A DNA stretch of 64,000 bases from Penium margaritaceum (lineage: Eukaryota > Streptophyta > Zygnematophyceae > Desmidiales > Peniaceae), in contig SZWC01000033.1 of assembly GCA_023375785.1 (NCBI GenBank), positions 247,776 to 311,775 on the forward strand, written 5' to 3'. The notes beneath the pieces are model-generated. The model was not told the DNA's origin. It saw only the letters and a program-made list of their open reading frames with translations, and made no database searches. Positions within the stretch are counted from its first letter, which is position 1, and the number at the start of each line of letters is the position of its first letter. A program made the position numbers and the translations under genes. Shown here piece after piece: positions 13,061 to 26,700 of the stretch.

Positions 13061-14510
13061 TGGAACATATCTGCCACGACACTGGCAAAACCGTGGCACA
13101 TGTCCCGCAGAACTCTGGCAGAACTCTGGCACAACTCTGGCACTACTCTGGCACAATTCTAGCAGAACTCTCGCACAACTGAGGCACAACTCTGGCACAG
13201 CTCTAGCACATCTCTGGCACAACCCTGGCAAAAATCTGGAACAACTCTGGCAAAACTCTGCCACAACTCTGGCACAACTCTGGCAGAACTCTAGCACAAT
13301 TCTGGTACAACTCTGGCACAACTCTGGCACGACTCTGGCACAACTCTGGAACAACTCTGGCACAACTCTGGCACAACTCTCGCATGACTCGGGCGAAACT
13401 CTGGCACCTTTCTGGCACAAGTCTGGTACAACTCTTGCACAACTCTGGCACAACTCTGGAACAAGTTTGGAATAACTTTGGCACAACTCTGGCACAACCC
13501 TGGCACAAATCAGGCACAACTCTAGCAGAACTGTGGCAAAACTCTTGCACAACTTCGGCACAACTCTGGTATAACTCAGGGACAACCATGGCACAACTCT
13601 GGAACAACTCTGGCACAACTCTGGCGCAACTCTGGCACAACATGAGCACAACTATGGCACAGCTCTGGGACAACTCTGGCAGTACTCTGGCACAATTCTA
13701 GCACAACTCTGGCACAACGCTGGCACAATGCTGGCACAACTCTAGCACAACACTGGCACAACTCTGGCACAACTTTGGCACAACTCTGGTACAACTCTGG
13801 CACAACTCTGACACAACTCTGGCACAACTCTGGCACAACTCGGGCATAACGTTGGCACAAATCGGGCACAACGTTGCCACGACTATGGCACAAGTTTGGC
13901 ACATCTTTGGCACAACACTGGCACAACTGTGGCACAAATCTGGCACAGCTTGGGTACAGCTCTGGCACAACTGCGGCACAAATATTGCACAACCGTTGCA
14001 GAATTCTGGCACAACTATGGCACAACTCTGGCACAATTCTGGCACAACTCTGGCACAACTCTGGCACAACTTCGCCACAACCCTGGCAAAACTACTGCAC
14101 AACTCTGGCAGAACTATGGCACAACTCTGACACAACTCTGACACAACTCTGGGACAACTCTGGCACAACTCTGGCACAACTCTAGCACAACCCTCGCACA
14201 ACTCTGGCACAACTCTGGCACAACTCTGGAACAACTTTGGCACAGCTCTGGCAGAAATCTAGCACACATCTGGCACAACTTTGGCACAGCCCTGGCACAA
14301 CTCTGGCACAACTCTGGCACAACTCTGGCACATCTCTGGAACAACTCAAGCACATTTATGGCACAACTCTGGCACAACTCTGGCACTACTCTGGCACCTT
14401 TCTGGCACAACTCTGGCACAATTCCGGCACATTTCTGGCAGAAATCTGGCACACCTTTGGCACAACTCTGGCACAACTCTCGCAGAACCCTGATACAACT
14501 CTGGCACAAT
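13061..14510 (+). repeat. Copy 1 of a tandem satellite duplication of about 1.6 kb
   Basis: Rare landmarks appear here in the same order as in the next segment: TGGAACATAT (13,061), GCAGTACTCTGG (13,679), GTTGCCACGA (13,873), GCAAAACTAC (14,086), CATCTCTGGA (14,331) and a CAATTGCGGC stretch just before the end. Offsets to copy 2 vary between 1,561 and 1,693 bp, so the copies have since gained and lost blocks of 11-bp units. Confidence 0.75.
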
Positions 14511-14621
14511 TGCGGCACAACTCTGGCACAACTCTGGCACAACTCTGGAACAACTCTGGCACAGCTCTGGCACAACTCTGGCACACCTGTGGCACAAGTT
14601 TGGCCGACTGTGGCACAATTA

Positions 14622-16120
14622 TGGAACATATCTGGCACAACACTGGCAAAACAATGGCACATGTCCGGCAGAACTCTGGAAGAACTCTGGCACAACTCCA
14701 GCACTACTCTGGCACAATTCTAGCAGAACTCTAGCACAACTGAGGCACAACTCTGGCACAGCTCTAGCACATCTCTGGCACAACTCTGGCAAAACTCTTG
14801 CACAGCTCTGGCAAAACTCTGGCATAACTCTGGCACAGCTCTGGCAAAACTCTGGCACAATTCTGGTTTAACTCTGGCACAACTCTGGAACAACTCTGGC
14901 ACAACTCTGGCACAACTCTGGCACAACTCTGGAACAACTCTGGCACAACTCTGGCACAACTCTCGCATGAATCCGGCAAAACTCTGGCACCTTACTGGCA
15001 CAACTCTGGCACAACTCTTGCACAACTCTGGCACAACTCTGGCACAACTCTGGCACAACTCTGGCACAACTCTGGCACAACTATGGCACAACTCTGGCAC
15101 AACTCTGGCACAACTCTTGCACAACTCTGGCACAACTCTGGAACAACTTTGGAATAACTTTGGCACAACTCTGGCATAACCCTGGCACAAATCAGGCACA
15201 ACTCTAGCAGAACTGTGGCAAAACTCTGGCACAACTTCGGCACAACTCTGGCACAACTCAGACACAACTATGGCACAACTCTGGAACAACTCTGCCACAA
15301 CTCTGGCTTAACTCTGGCACAACTTGAGCACAACTCTGGCACAGCTCTGGGACAACTCTGGCAGTACTCTGGCACAATTCTGGCACAACTCTGGCACAAG
15401 GCTGGCACAATGCTGGCACAACTCTAGCACAACTCTGGCACAACTCTGGCACACTTTTGGCACAACTCTGGTAAAACTCTGGCACAACTCTGACACAACT
15501 CTGGCACAACTCTGAAACAACTCGGGCACAACTCTGGCACAAATCGGCACAATGTTGCCACGAATATGGCACAATTTCGGCACATCTTTGGCACAACGCT
15601 GGCACAACTGTGGCACAAAACTGGCACAGCTTTGGTACAGCTCTGGCACAACTGTGGCACAACTATTGCACAACCGTTGCACAATTCTGGCAGAACTCTG
15701 GCACAACTCTGGCACAACTCTGGCACAATTCGGGCACAACTCTGGAACAACTCTGGCACAACTTTGCCACAACTCTTGCAAAACTACGGCACAACTCTGG
15801 CAAAACTATGGCACAACCCTGACACAACTCTGGCACAACTCTGGGACAACTCTGGCACAACTCTGGCACAACTCTGGCACAACTCTCGCACAACTCTGGC
15901 ACGACTCTGGCAATACTCTGGCACAACTCTGGCACATCTCTGGAACAACTCAAGCACATCTATGGCACAACTCCGGCACAACTCTGGCACTACTCTGGCA
16001 CCTTTCTGGCACAACTTTGGCACAGGTCCGGCACAACTCTGGCGGAAATCTGGCACAACTTTGGCACAACTCTGGCACAACTCTCGCACAACCCTGACAC
16101 AACTCCAGCACAATTGCGGC
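14622..16120 (+). repeat. Copy 2 of a tandem satellite duplication of about 1.6 kb
   Basis: It carries the same ordered landmarks as copy 1 at 14,622, 15,361, 15,554, 15,779 and 15,934. It is diverged in single bases and in the number of 11-bp units. Confidence 0.75.
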
Positions 16121-16989
16121 ACAACTCAAGCACAACTCTGGCACAACTTTGGAACAACTTTGGCACAACTCTGGCACAACTCTTGCACAATTCTGGCACA
16201 TCTCTGGAACAACTCTAGCATAACTCTGGAACAACTCTGGCACAGCTCTGGCACAACTCTGGCACAACTCTGGCACAACTCGAGCACAACTCTGGCAAAA
16301 CTCTGGCACAAGTCTTGCGCTACTCTGGCATGACTCTGGCACAACTCTAGCACATCTCTGGCACACATCTGGCACAACTCTAGCACAACTCTGGCCCATC
16401 TCTGGCACAACCCTGGCACAACACTGGCACAACTCTGGTTCAACTCTGGCATAACTCTGGCACAAATCTGGCGCAACTCTCGCACACCTCTGGCACAACT
16501 CTGGCACATCTCTGGTACAACTTTGCCACAACTGTGGCACAATCCCGGCACATCTCTGGCACAACACTGGCACAACTATGGCACAAATCAGGCACACCTC
16601 TGGCAGAAATCTGGCACACTTTTCGCACAGTTTTGGCACAGCTCCGTCACATCCCTGGCTTCACTCTGGCACAACTCTGGCACAACTCGGGTATAACTCT
16701 GGTACAACGCTGGCACAAATCTGACACAACTCTTGCACAACTATGGCAGAACTCTGGCACTACTCTGGCATGACTCTGGCACAACTGTAGCACACCTGTG
16801 GCACACTATGGCACAACTCTAGCACAACTCTGTCACAACTCTGGCACAACTCTGGCAAAACTCTGGCAAAAATCTGGCACAACTCTGGCATAACTCTGGC
16901 ACAACTCTGGCACAACTCTTGCACAACTCTGGCATAGCTCTGGCACAACTCTGGCACAACTTTGGCACAACTCAGGCTCAAGTCTGGCA

Positions 16990-17520
16990 CATCTCTGGCA
17001 CAACACTGGCACAACTCAGGCACAAATCAAGCACACCTCTGGCACAACTCTGGACCAAATTTGGCACAGCTCCGGTACAACCCTGGCACAACTCTGGCAC
17101 AACTCTGGCACAACTCTGGTATAAGTCTGGCACAACTCTGCCACAACTGACACAACTCTGGCACAACTCTGGCACAACTCTGGCACATCTCTGGCACAAC
17201 TTTCGAACGACACTGGCACAATTCTGGCACAACTCTGGCTTAACTCTGGCACAAATCTGGAACAAATATGGCACAACCCTGGCTTAACTCTGGCACAACT
17301 CTGGCACACCTCTGGCACAACTTTGGCACAACTATGGTACAACTCTGGTACAAATCTGGCACAACCCTTGCAAAACTCTGGCTCAGCTTTAGAACAACTC
17401 AAGCACAACTATGGCACAACTCTGACACAACTCTTACACTACTCTGGCACCTTTCTGGTACAACTCTGGGACAACTCTGACACAACTCTGGCGCTACTCT
17501 GGCTCGACTCTGGCACAACT
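16990..17520 (+). repeat. Dispersed satellite segment, copy 1
   Basis: It shares with 21,476-22,013 the ordered landmarks AAATCAAGCACACC, GCTCCGGTACAACC, the off-phase truncated unit CCACAACTGACAC (17,141 here) and a CTCTTACACTACTC stretch. A shared break in the 11-bp phase is strong evidence of common descent. Confidence 0.8.
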
Positions 17521-20470
17521 CTGGCACATCTCCGGCACAACTCTGGCACAACTCTGGCACAAATCTGGCACAAATCTGGCAAAACTCTGGCACAACTCTG
17601 GCACAACTCTGGCTCAAATCTGGCACACCTCTGGCACAACTCTGGCACAACTTTGGCACGTCTATGGCACAACTCTGGAACAACTTTGGCACAACTCTGG
17701 TACAACTCTGGCACAACTCTGGCACAACTCGAGCACAACTCTGGCACAAATGTGGCACAACTCAGTCACTACTATGGCACAACTCTGGCACAACTCTGGC
17801 ACAACCCTGGCACAACTCTGGCACACCTTTGGCACAATTTTGCACAACTGTGGCACAATTCCGTCACATCTCTAGCACAACACTTGCACAACGCTGGCAC
17901 AAATCTGGCACAACTCTGGCACAGCTCTGGCACAACTCTGGCACAACCCGGACACAATTCTGGCAAAATTGCGGCACAACTCTGGTACAACTCTCGCACA
18001 ACACGGGAAGAACTGTGGCACAACTCTGGCACAACTTTGCCACAACTGTGGTACAAATGTGGCACATCTCTGGCACATCACTGGCACAAATCTGGCACAA
18101 ATCTGGCACAACCATGGCACAACTATGAAATACCTCTGGCACAACTCAGGCACAACTCTGGCACAATTTTGACACAGCTCTGGCACAACCCTGGCACAAC
18201 TCTGGCACAACTCTTGCATAACTCTGGTACAACTCTGGCACAACTATGGCACAACTCTGACGCAACTCTGGCACAACTCTGGCACAAATCTGGCAGAACT
18301 CTGGCACAATTCTGGCACAACCCTAGCACAACTCTGGGACACCTCTGGCACAAATCTGGCACAAATTTGGCACAACTCTGGCACAACTCTGGCACAACTC
18401 TGGCACAACTCTGGCACACCTCTTGCAAAACTCTGGCACAGCTCCAGCACAAGTCCGGCACAACTCTGGCAGAAAACTCCCGCACAACTATGCCACAACT
18501 CTGCCACAACTCTGGCACAACATTGGCACAAGTATAGCACAACTCGAGCACAACTCTGGCACAAGTTTGGCACAACTCTGGCACACATCTGGCACAACCC
18601 TGGCACAACTCTGGCAGAACTATCACACAACTCTAGCACAACTCTGGCACAACTCTCGCACAACTCTGGCGCAACCCTGGCACAACTAAGGCACAACTAT
18701 GGCACAGCTCTGGCAGAACTCTGGCACAACTTTGCCACAACTGTGGCACAGATCCAGCACATCTTTGGCACAACACTGGCACATCTCTGGCACAAATCAG
18801 GCATAACTCTGGCATAACTGTGGCACAACTGTGGCACAATTCTGGCACAATGCTGGCACAAATATGGCAGAACACTGGCACAGCTCTTGCACACCCCGGA
18901 CACAACTCTGGCACAACTCCGGCACAACTCTGGCACAACTCTGGCACAACTCTGAGACAACTCTGGCACACCTCTGAAAAAACTCTGGCACAACTCTGGC
19001 ACACCTTTGGCACAACGCTGGTACAACTTTGGCACAATTCTGGCGCAGCTCTGGCACAACACTGGAACATATGTGGCACAACCCGAAACAACTCTGGCAC
19101 AACTTTGGCACAACTTTGGCACAACTCTGGCACAACTCTAGCACAGTTATGGCACAACCCTGGCACAAGTCTAGCACAACTCTGGCACAGCTCTGGCACA
19201 ACTTGAGGAGAACTCTGGGACAACTCTGGCACAACTCTGGCAGTACTCTGGCACAACTCTGTCACAACTCTGGTACAACTTAGCACAGCTATGGCACAAC
19301 TCTGGCACAACTCTGGCACAACTCTGGCACAACTCTGGCACACCTCTGGCACAACTATGACACAACTTTGGGACAACTCTGGCACAACTCTGGCACAACT
19401 GTGGCACAAATTTTCACAGCTCTGGTATAACTAAAGGACAACTATGGCACAACTCTGGCTGAACTCTGGCACTACTCCGGCACATGTCTCGCACAACTCT
19501 GGCACAACTCTGACACAGCCCTGGCACAACTCCGGCACAACTCTGGCACAACTCCTGCAAAACTCTGGCACATCTCTGGCACAACTCCGACACAACTCCG
19601 GCACATCTCTGGCACAACTCTGGCTAAATCCTGGCACAACTATGGCACGACTCAGGCACAACTCAGGCACAACTCTTGCACAATTCTCGCACAACTGTGG
19701 TTCACCTCTGGAACAACTCTGGCACAACTCTGACAAAACTCTGGCACAACTCTGGCACAGCTCGACCACAACTATGGCATAACTCTGGCAGAACTCTGGA
19801 ACGACTCCGGCACAACTCTGGCAGAACTCTGGCACAACTCTGAAATAACTATGACACAACTCTAGCACAACTCTGGCAGAACTGTGGCACATTTATGGCG
19901 CAACTCTGGCACAACTCTGGCACAACTCTAGTACAATCCTGGCACAACTCTGGCACAGCTCTGGCACAACTTGAGCACAAACATGGCACAACTCTGGCAC
20001 AACTCTGGCACTACGCTGGCACAACTCTGGCACAACCCTGGCACAACTCTGACACAAATTTGGCACAACTCTGGCACACCCCGAGCACAACTCTGGTACA
20101 ACTCTGGCTCAACTCTGGCACAACTCTGGCACAACTCTGGCATAATTCTGGCACAAATCTGGCGCAACTCTTGCGCACCTCTGGCACAACTCTGGCACAA
20201 CTTTGCCACAACTGTGGGACAATTCCGGCACATCTCTGGCACAACACAGGCACAACTATGGCACAAATCAGGCACACCTCTGGCACAACTCTGGCAAAAC
20301 TTTGGCACAGCTCCGTCACAACCCTGGCACAACTTTGGCACAACTCTGGCACAACTCCGGTTTAACTCTGGCACAACTCTGGCACAACGCTGACACAACT
20401 CTGGCACAACTCTGGCACAACTCTGGCACAACTCTGGCACAACTATGGCAGAACTCTGGCAATACTCTGG

Positions 20471-21262
20471 CCCTAGTTGTTCTCGATGTTCGATGGAGGG
20501 GCCCTCCATCCACATCGGCACATCGAGCCACATCGATGGGCATTGATGTCGATGGGCATCGATGTCGATGGAGTCTGTTTGTACAGGCTACACTCACATA
20601 GTGACCGAGGGGATCCCCACATGCCGACTTGGCACCCGGAGCACCGGAAAAAAAAAAGGTGGGGAGCGGGCTTGGCATCCCACAAACATTTATCTGAGTG
20701 GGAAAGAATTTCCCCCACTCAGCGTGCAACGCCGAAGTCAAGTCTGCATCAACCAACATGCCACGCAAGCTGGCACATCTAGCATTAATGGACGGTGTGC
20801 TGGCAGATAGGACCAAGCTGCCTGCCGCACACTGACCAATGCTGAGAGCGTGGCCGGCCAGCCCAGTTGCCCAGTCCCTCGCTTGCTGGATATACCATGT
20901 CCTATCGGTTGCGATTAACCAGGGTAGAGCCTGACCCTTCCGCAGATTTTTGCTCCGGAAATGCAACCATCATAAAAGTCACCCAATACTACCAGAACCC
21001 GGGTGAGACCTTCAGAATTCCAACTATTATTGTCTCTAAAACCACGGTGGAGTGTGAAAATTTGTGGGTTATTGAAAATGGAGAGCAAACAAGGTTGCGT
21101 AAGTCCCCGTGGAACTGGTAAGAATATATGGGGTTCCACTGGTTCTGGGGTATTTGGGAGGTGTTCCTCGTCGATGCCCATCGATGCCCTTGTACCCGGG
21201 TCCATCGATGGACCGATGGGCATCAATGGGCATCGATTGGCGATGGGCACAGTTGAACACTG
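20471..21262. other. Non-satellite island of about 790 bp, possible small transposon
   Basis: The 11-bp pattern stops at 20,470 and resumes at about 21,263. Both ends carry sub-repeats of the type GATGGGCATCGATG (about 20,530-20,575 and 21,170-21,250), partly in inverted orientation. Perfect hairpins lie near each end: 20,492-20,510 (9-bp arms, 1-bp loop) and 21,199-21,214 (16-bp palindrome). AGTTG occurs at 20,475 and 21,251 and may be a target duplication, giving an element of about 771 bp. No transposase is visible. A non-autonomous DNA transposon carrying a gene fragment is the reading I favour, but the family is unknown. Confidence 0.55.
20946..21098 (+). other. Exon-like segment inside the island, product unknown
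   Basis: The segment is bounded on the left by a pyrimidine-rich acceptor ending CCTTCCGCAG (AG at 20,944-20,945) and on the right by a consensus donor GTAAGT (GT at 21,099). It is 153 bp, exactly 51 codons, and is open in a frame that reads FCSGNATIIKVTQYY near its start and ENLWVIENGEQTRLR at its end. The open frame continues both ways from 20,867 to 21,121 (84 residues from an ATG). Base composition differs sharply from the satellite. I do not recognise the domain. A captured host exon is plausible, but chance splice-like signals cannot be excluded. Confidence 0.35.
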
Positions 21263-22642
21263 ACTCTGGCACAACTCTGGCACAACTCTAGCACAACGCT
21301 GGCACACCTTTGGCACAAATCCAGCACAACTCTGGCACAAATCTGGCACAACTCTGGCACAACTATGGCATAAGTCTGGCACAACTCTGGCACCACTCTT
21401 CCACAGCTCTGGCACAACTCTGGCACAACTCTGCCACAACTCTGGCACAACTTTGCCACAAGTGCGGCACAAGTCCGGCACATCTCTGGCACAACACTGG
21501 CAAAACTCTGGCACAAATCAAGCACACCTCTGGCACAACTCTGGAACAATTTTGGCACAGCTCCGGTACAACCCTGGCACAACTCTGGCACAACTCTGGC
21601 ACAACTCTGGTATAACTCTGGCACAACTCTGCCACAACTGACACAACTCTGGCACAACTCTGGCACAACTCTGGCACAACTCTGGCTTATCTCTGGCACA
21701 ACTCTTGCACAAGTCTGGCAAAAATCTGGCACAACTTTGGCTGAACTCTGGCACAACTCTGGAACAAATCTGGCACAACCCTGGGTTAACTCTAGCACAC
21801 CTCTGGCACAACTCTGGCACAACTTTGGCACAACTCTGGTACAACTCTGGTAGACGTCTGGCACAACCCTGGCAGAACTCTGGCACAGCTTTGGAACAAC
21901 TCAAGCACAACTATGGCACAACTCTGACACAACTCTTACACTACTCTGGCACCTTTATGGCACAACTCTGGGACAACTCTGGCACAACTCTGGCGCTACT
22001 CTGGCACGACTCCGGCACAACTCTGGCACAACTTTGGCACAACTCCGGCACAACTATGGCACAACTCTGGCACAACTCTAAAACAACTCTGGCACAACTC
22101 TGGCATAACTCTGGCACAACTCTGGCACACCTCTGGCACAACTCTGGCACAACTCCGGCACAACTCTGGCACAACTTTGGCACAACTCCGGCACAACTAT
22201 GGCACAAATCTGGCACAACTCTGGCACAACTCTGGCACAACGCTTGCACAACTCTGGCACAAATTTTGCACACCTCTGGAACAACTCTGGCACAACTCTG
22301 GCACAACGCTGGCACAATTCTGGCACAACTCTGGTACAACTCTAGCACAACTCTGGCACAACTTTGGCACAACTCTGGCACAACTCTGGCACAACGCTGG
22401 CACAATTCTGGCACAACTCTTGCACAAAAATGGCACAACTCTGGCACAAATCTGGCACAATTTTGCTACAACTATGGCACAATTCCGGCACATTTCTGGC
22501 TCAACATTGGCACAACTCTGGCAAAAATCTGGCACAACTCTGGCACAACTCTGGCACAACTCTGGCACAACTCTGGCACAACTCTGGCACAACTCTGGCA
22601 CAACTCTGGCACAACTCTGGCACAACTCTGGCACTACTCTAG
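21263..22642 (+). repeat. Diverged 11-bp satellite
   Basis: Degenerate units. The first part (21,476-22,013) duplicates the segment at 16,990-17,520, about 4.49 kb upstream. Further on, units become closer to consensus as the 55-bp array is approached. No gene is seen. Confidence 0.9.
21476..22013 (+). repeat. Dispersed satellite segment, copy 2
   Basis: Counterpart of 16,990-17,520, with the same off-phase unit CCACAACTGACAC at 21,632 (offset 4,491 bp). The non-satellite island at 20,471-21,262 lies just upstream of this copy and has no equivalent upstream of copy 1. Confidence 0.8.
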
Positions 22643-23797
22643 CACAACTCTAGCACAACTCTGGCACAACTCTGGCACATCTCTGACACAACTCTGACAC
22701 AACTCTAGCACAACTCTGGCACAACTCTGGCACATCTCTGACACAACTCTGACACAACTCTAGCACAACTCTGGCACAACTCTGGCACATCTCTGACACA
22801 ACTCTGACACAACTCTAGCACAACTCTGGCACAACTCTGGCACATCTCTGACACAACTCTGACACAACTCTAGCACAACTCTGGCACAACTCTGGCACAT
22901 CTCTGACACAACTCTGACACAACTCTAGCACAACTCTGGCACAACTCTGGCACATCTCTGACACAACTCTGACACAACTCTAGCACAACTCTGGCACAAC
23001 TCTGGCACATCTCTGACACAACTCTGACACAACTCTAGCACAACTCTGGCACAACTCTGGCACATCTCTGACACAACTCTGACACAACTCTAGCACAACT
23101 CTGGCACAACTCTGGCACATCTCTGACACAACTCTGACACAACTCTAGCACAACTCTGGCACAACTCTGGCACATCTCTGACACAACTCTGACACAACTC
23201 TAGCACAACTCTGGCACAACTCTGGCACATCTCTGACACAACTCTGACACAACTCTAGCACAACTCTGGCACAACTCTGGCACATCTCTGACACAACTCT
23301 GACACAACTCTAGCACAACTCTGGCACAACTCTGGCACATCTCTGACACAACTCTGACACAACTCTAGCACAACTCTGGCACAACTCTGGCACATCTCTG
23401 ACACAACTCTGACACAACTCTAGCACAACTCTGGCACAACTCTGGCACATCTCTGACACAACTCTGACACAACTCTAGCACAACTCTGGCACAACTCTGG
23501 CACATCTCTGACACAACTCTGACACAACTCTAGCACAACTCTGGCACAACTCTGGCACATCTCTGACACAACTCTGACACAACTCTAGCACAACTCTGGC
23601 ACAACTCTGGCACATCTCTGACACAACTCTGACACAACTCTAGCACAACTCTGGCACAACTCTGGCACATCTCTGACACAACTCTGACACAACTCTAGCA
23701 CAACTCTGGCACAACTCTGGCACATCTCTGACACAACTCTGACACAACTCTAGCACAACTCTGGCACAACTCTGGCACATCTCTGACACAACTCTGG
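22643..23797 (+). repeat. 55-bp higher-order array (5 x 11 bp), about 21 copies
   Basis: The unit is made of CACAACTCTAG, CACAACTCTGG (twice), CACATCTCTGA and CACAACTCTGA. CACATCTCTGA recurs every 55 bp from 22,676 to 23,776, which is 20 exact periods. Copies look identical by eye. TAG and TGA in each unit keep + frames short here. Confidence 0.96.
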
Positions 23798-26700
23798 CAC
23801 AACTCTGGCACAACTCTGGTACAACTCTGGCACAACTCTGGCATAACTCTGGCACAACTCTGGCACAACTCTGGCACAATTCTGGCACACCTCTGGCTTA
23901 ACTCTGGCACAACTCTGGCACAACTCTGGCACACCTTTGGCACACCTCTGGCACAACTCTGGCACAACTCTGGCTTAAATCTGGCACAAATCTGGCACAA
24001 ATCTGGCACAACCCTGTTACAACTGTTTCACGGCTCTGGAACAACTCAAGCACAAATTTGACACAATTCTGGCACAACTCTGGCACAACACTGGCACTAC
24101 TCTGGTACAACTCTGGCACAACTCTGGCACAACTCTGGCACAACTATGGCACAAATATAGCACAGCTCTGGCACAACTCTTGCACAACTCTGGCACAACT
24201 CTGGCACACCTCTTACACAACTATGGCACAACTCTTGCACAACTCTGGCACAACTCTGATACAAGTCTGGCACAACTCTGGCATAACTCTGGCGAAAGGA
24301 TGGCACAACTTTAGCACAAATCTGGCACAACATTGGCATAACTCTGGCACAACTCTGGCACAACTCATGCACAACTCTGGCACAATTCAAGAAGAACAAT
24401 GGCACAAATATGCCACAACTATGGCAAAACTCTGGAAGAACTCTGGCACAACTCTGGCACAACTCTGTCACAACCCTGGCACAACTCTGGCACACCTCTG
24501 GTACAACTCTGGGACAACTCTGGTACAAGTCTCCACATTTCCGGCACAACTCCGGCACACCTCTGGCAAAACTCTGGCACAACTCTGGCACAACTCTGGC
24601 ACAACCCTGGCACAATTATGGACCAATTCTGGCACAACTCTGGCACGACTCTGGCACAACTCTGGCACAAATTCTTTCCAACTATGGCACAATTCTGGAA
24701 CATCTCTGGCACAACATTGGCACAACTCTGGCACAAATCTGGCACGACTCTAGCACAACACTGGCACAACTATGGCACAACTCTGGGACAACTAAGGCAC
24801 AACTCTGGCACAGCTCTTGCACAACTCTGGTACAACTCTGGTACAACTCTGGCAAAAATATAGCAAAGCTCTGGCACAACTCTTGCACAACTCTGGCACA
24901 ACTCTGGCACATCTCTGACTTAACTATGGCACAATTCTTGCACAATTCTTGCACAACGCTGGCTCAACTCTGATCGAAGTCTGGGACAACTCTGGCATAA
25001 CTCTGACAAAACGATGGCACAACTTTGGTACAACTCTGGAACAACTCTGGCATAACTCTTGCACAGCTTTGGCACAACTCTGGCACAACTCTAGCACACC
25101 TCTGGCACAACTCTAGCACAACTCAGGCAGAACTCTGGCACAACCGTGGCACAACTCTGGTATAAATCTGGCACAAATCCAGCACAACTCTGGCACAACT
25201 CTGGCACAACTCTGGCACAACTCTGGGACAACTCTGGAACAACTCTGGCACATCTCTGGCACAACTCTGTTACAACTCTGGCACAACTCTGGTACAACTC
25301 TGTACAACTCCGGCACAACTTTGCACAACTCTGGCAAAACTCTGGCACAACTCTGGCACAACCATGGAACAACCCTGGCACAAATGTGGCACAACTTTAG
25401 CACAACTATGGCACAACCCTGGACAACTCTGGTACAACTCTGGCACAACTCTGGCACAACTTTGGCACAAATCTGGCACAACCCTGGTACAACTCTGGTA
25501 CAACTCTGGCACAACTCCACCACAACTCTGTCACAACTATGGCACAACTCTGGCACAACTATGGCCCAACTCTGGCGCACCTCTGGCACAACTCCCCCAC
25601 AACTCTGGCACAAATCTGGTACAACTCTGGTACAACTCCACCACAATTCTGACACAACTATGGCACAACTCCGGGACAACTCTGGGACAATTTTGGCACA
25701 ACTCTGGCACAACTCTGGCACAACTCTGGCACAACTCTGGCACAACTCTTGCACAACTCTGGCACTACTCAGGCACAACTCTGGAAAAACTTAAAAAACA
25801 ACTATGTCACAACTGTGGCACAACTATGGCATAAATCTGGAACAACTTTGGCAAAACTCTGGCACAACTCTGGCACAACCCTGGTACAACGCTAGCACAA
25901 CTCTGGCAGAACTCTGGCACAAGTCTGGCACAACTTTGGCACAACTCTCGCACAACTCTGGCACAACTCTGGCACAACTCTGGCACACCTCTGGCAAACA
26001 TCAGGCACAACTCTGGCACAACTCTGGCACACCTCTGGCAAACATCAGGCACAACTCTGGCACAACTCTGGCACAACTCTGGCACAACTATGGCACAAAC
26101 CTGGCACTACTGTGGCAAAATTCCGGCTCAACTCTAGCACAACTCTGGCACAACTCAGGCACAACTCTGGAACAACGCAAGCACAACTATGACACAACTC
26201 TCGTACAACTCTTCCACTACTCTTGCACAACGCTGGCACAACTCTGGCAAAACTCTGGCACAACTCTGGAACAACCCTGGCACAAATCTAGCATAACTCT
26301 TGCACAACTCTGGAACAACTCTGGCACAACTCTGGCATAGCTCTGGAACAACTCAAGCACAACTATGGCACATCTCTGGAACAACTCTGGCACTACTCTG
26401 GCACAACTCTGGCCCAATTCTGGCACAACTCTGGCACAATTCTGGCACAACTCTGGCACAACTCTGGCACAACTCTGGCAAAACGCTGGCACAACTCTGG
26501 CACAACACTGGCACAACTCTGGCCCAATTTTGGCACAACTCAGACACAACTTTGCCACAGCTGTGGCACCATTCCGACACATATCTGGCACAACAGTTGC
26601 ACAACTCTGGCCAAAATCTGGCACAGGTCTGGCACAACAATGGCACAGCTCTTGCAAAACTCTAGCACGACTTTGGCACGACCCTGGCACATATATGGCA

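Larger units (their letters stand above)
12514..20470 (+). repeat. Diverged 11-bp satellite with large-scale duplications
   Basis: Degenerate 11-bp units without a homogenised short array. At larger scale there is a tandem duplication of about 1.6 kb (13,061-14,510 and 14,622-16,120). A further segment (16,990-17,520) recurs near 21.5 kb. A recurring five-unit cassette marks older long-range structure. No gene is seen. Confidence 0.9.

Noticed and set aside
20316-20966. A 216-residue - frame spanning the island edge as a gene
   Set aside because: It runs from non-satellite island DNA straight into satellite peptide ([11 protein letters not shown]), so it is a chance fusion frame.
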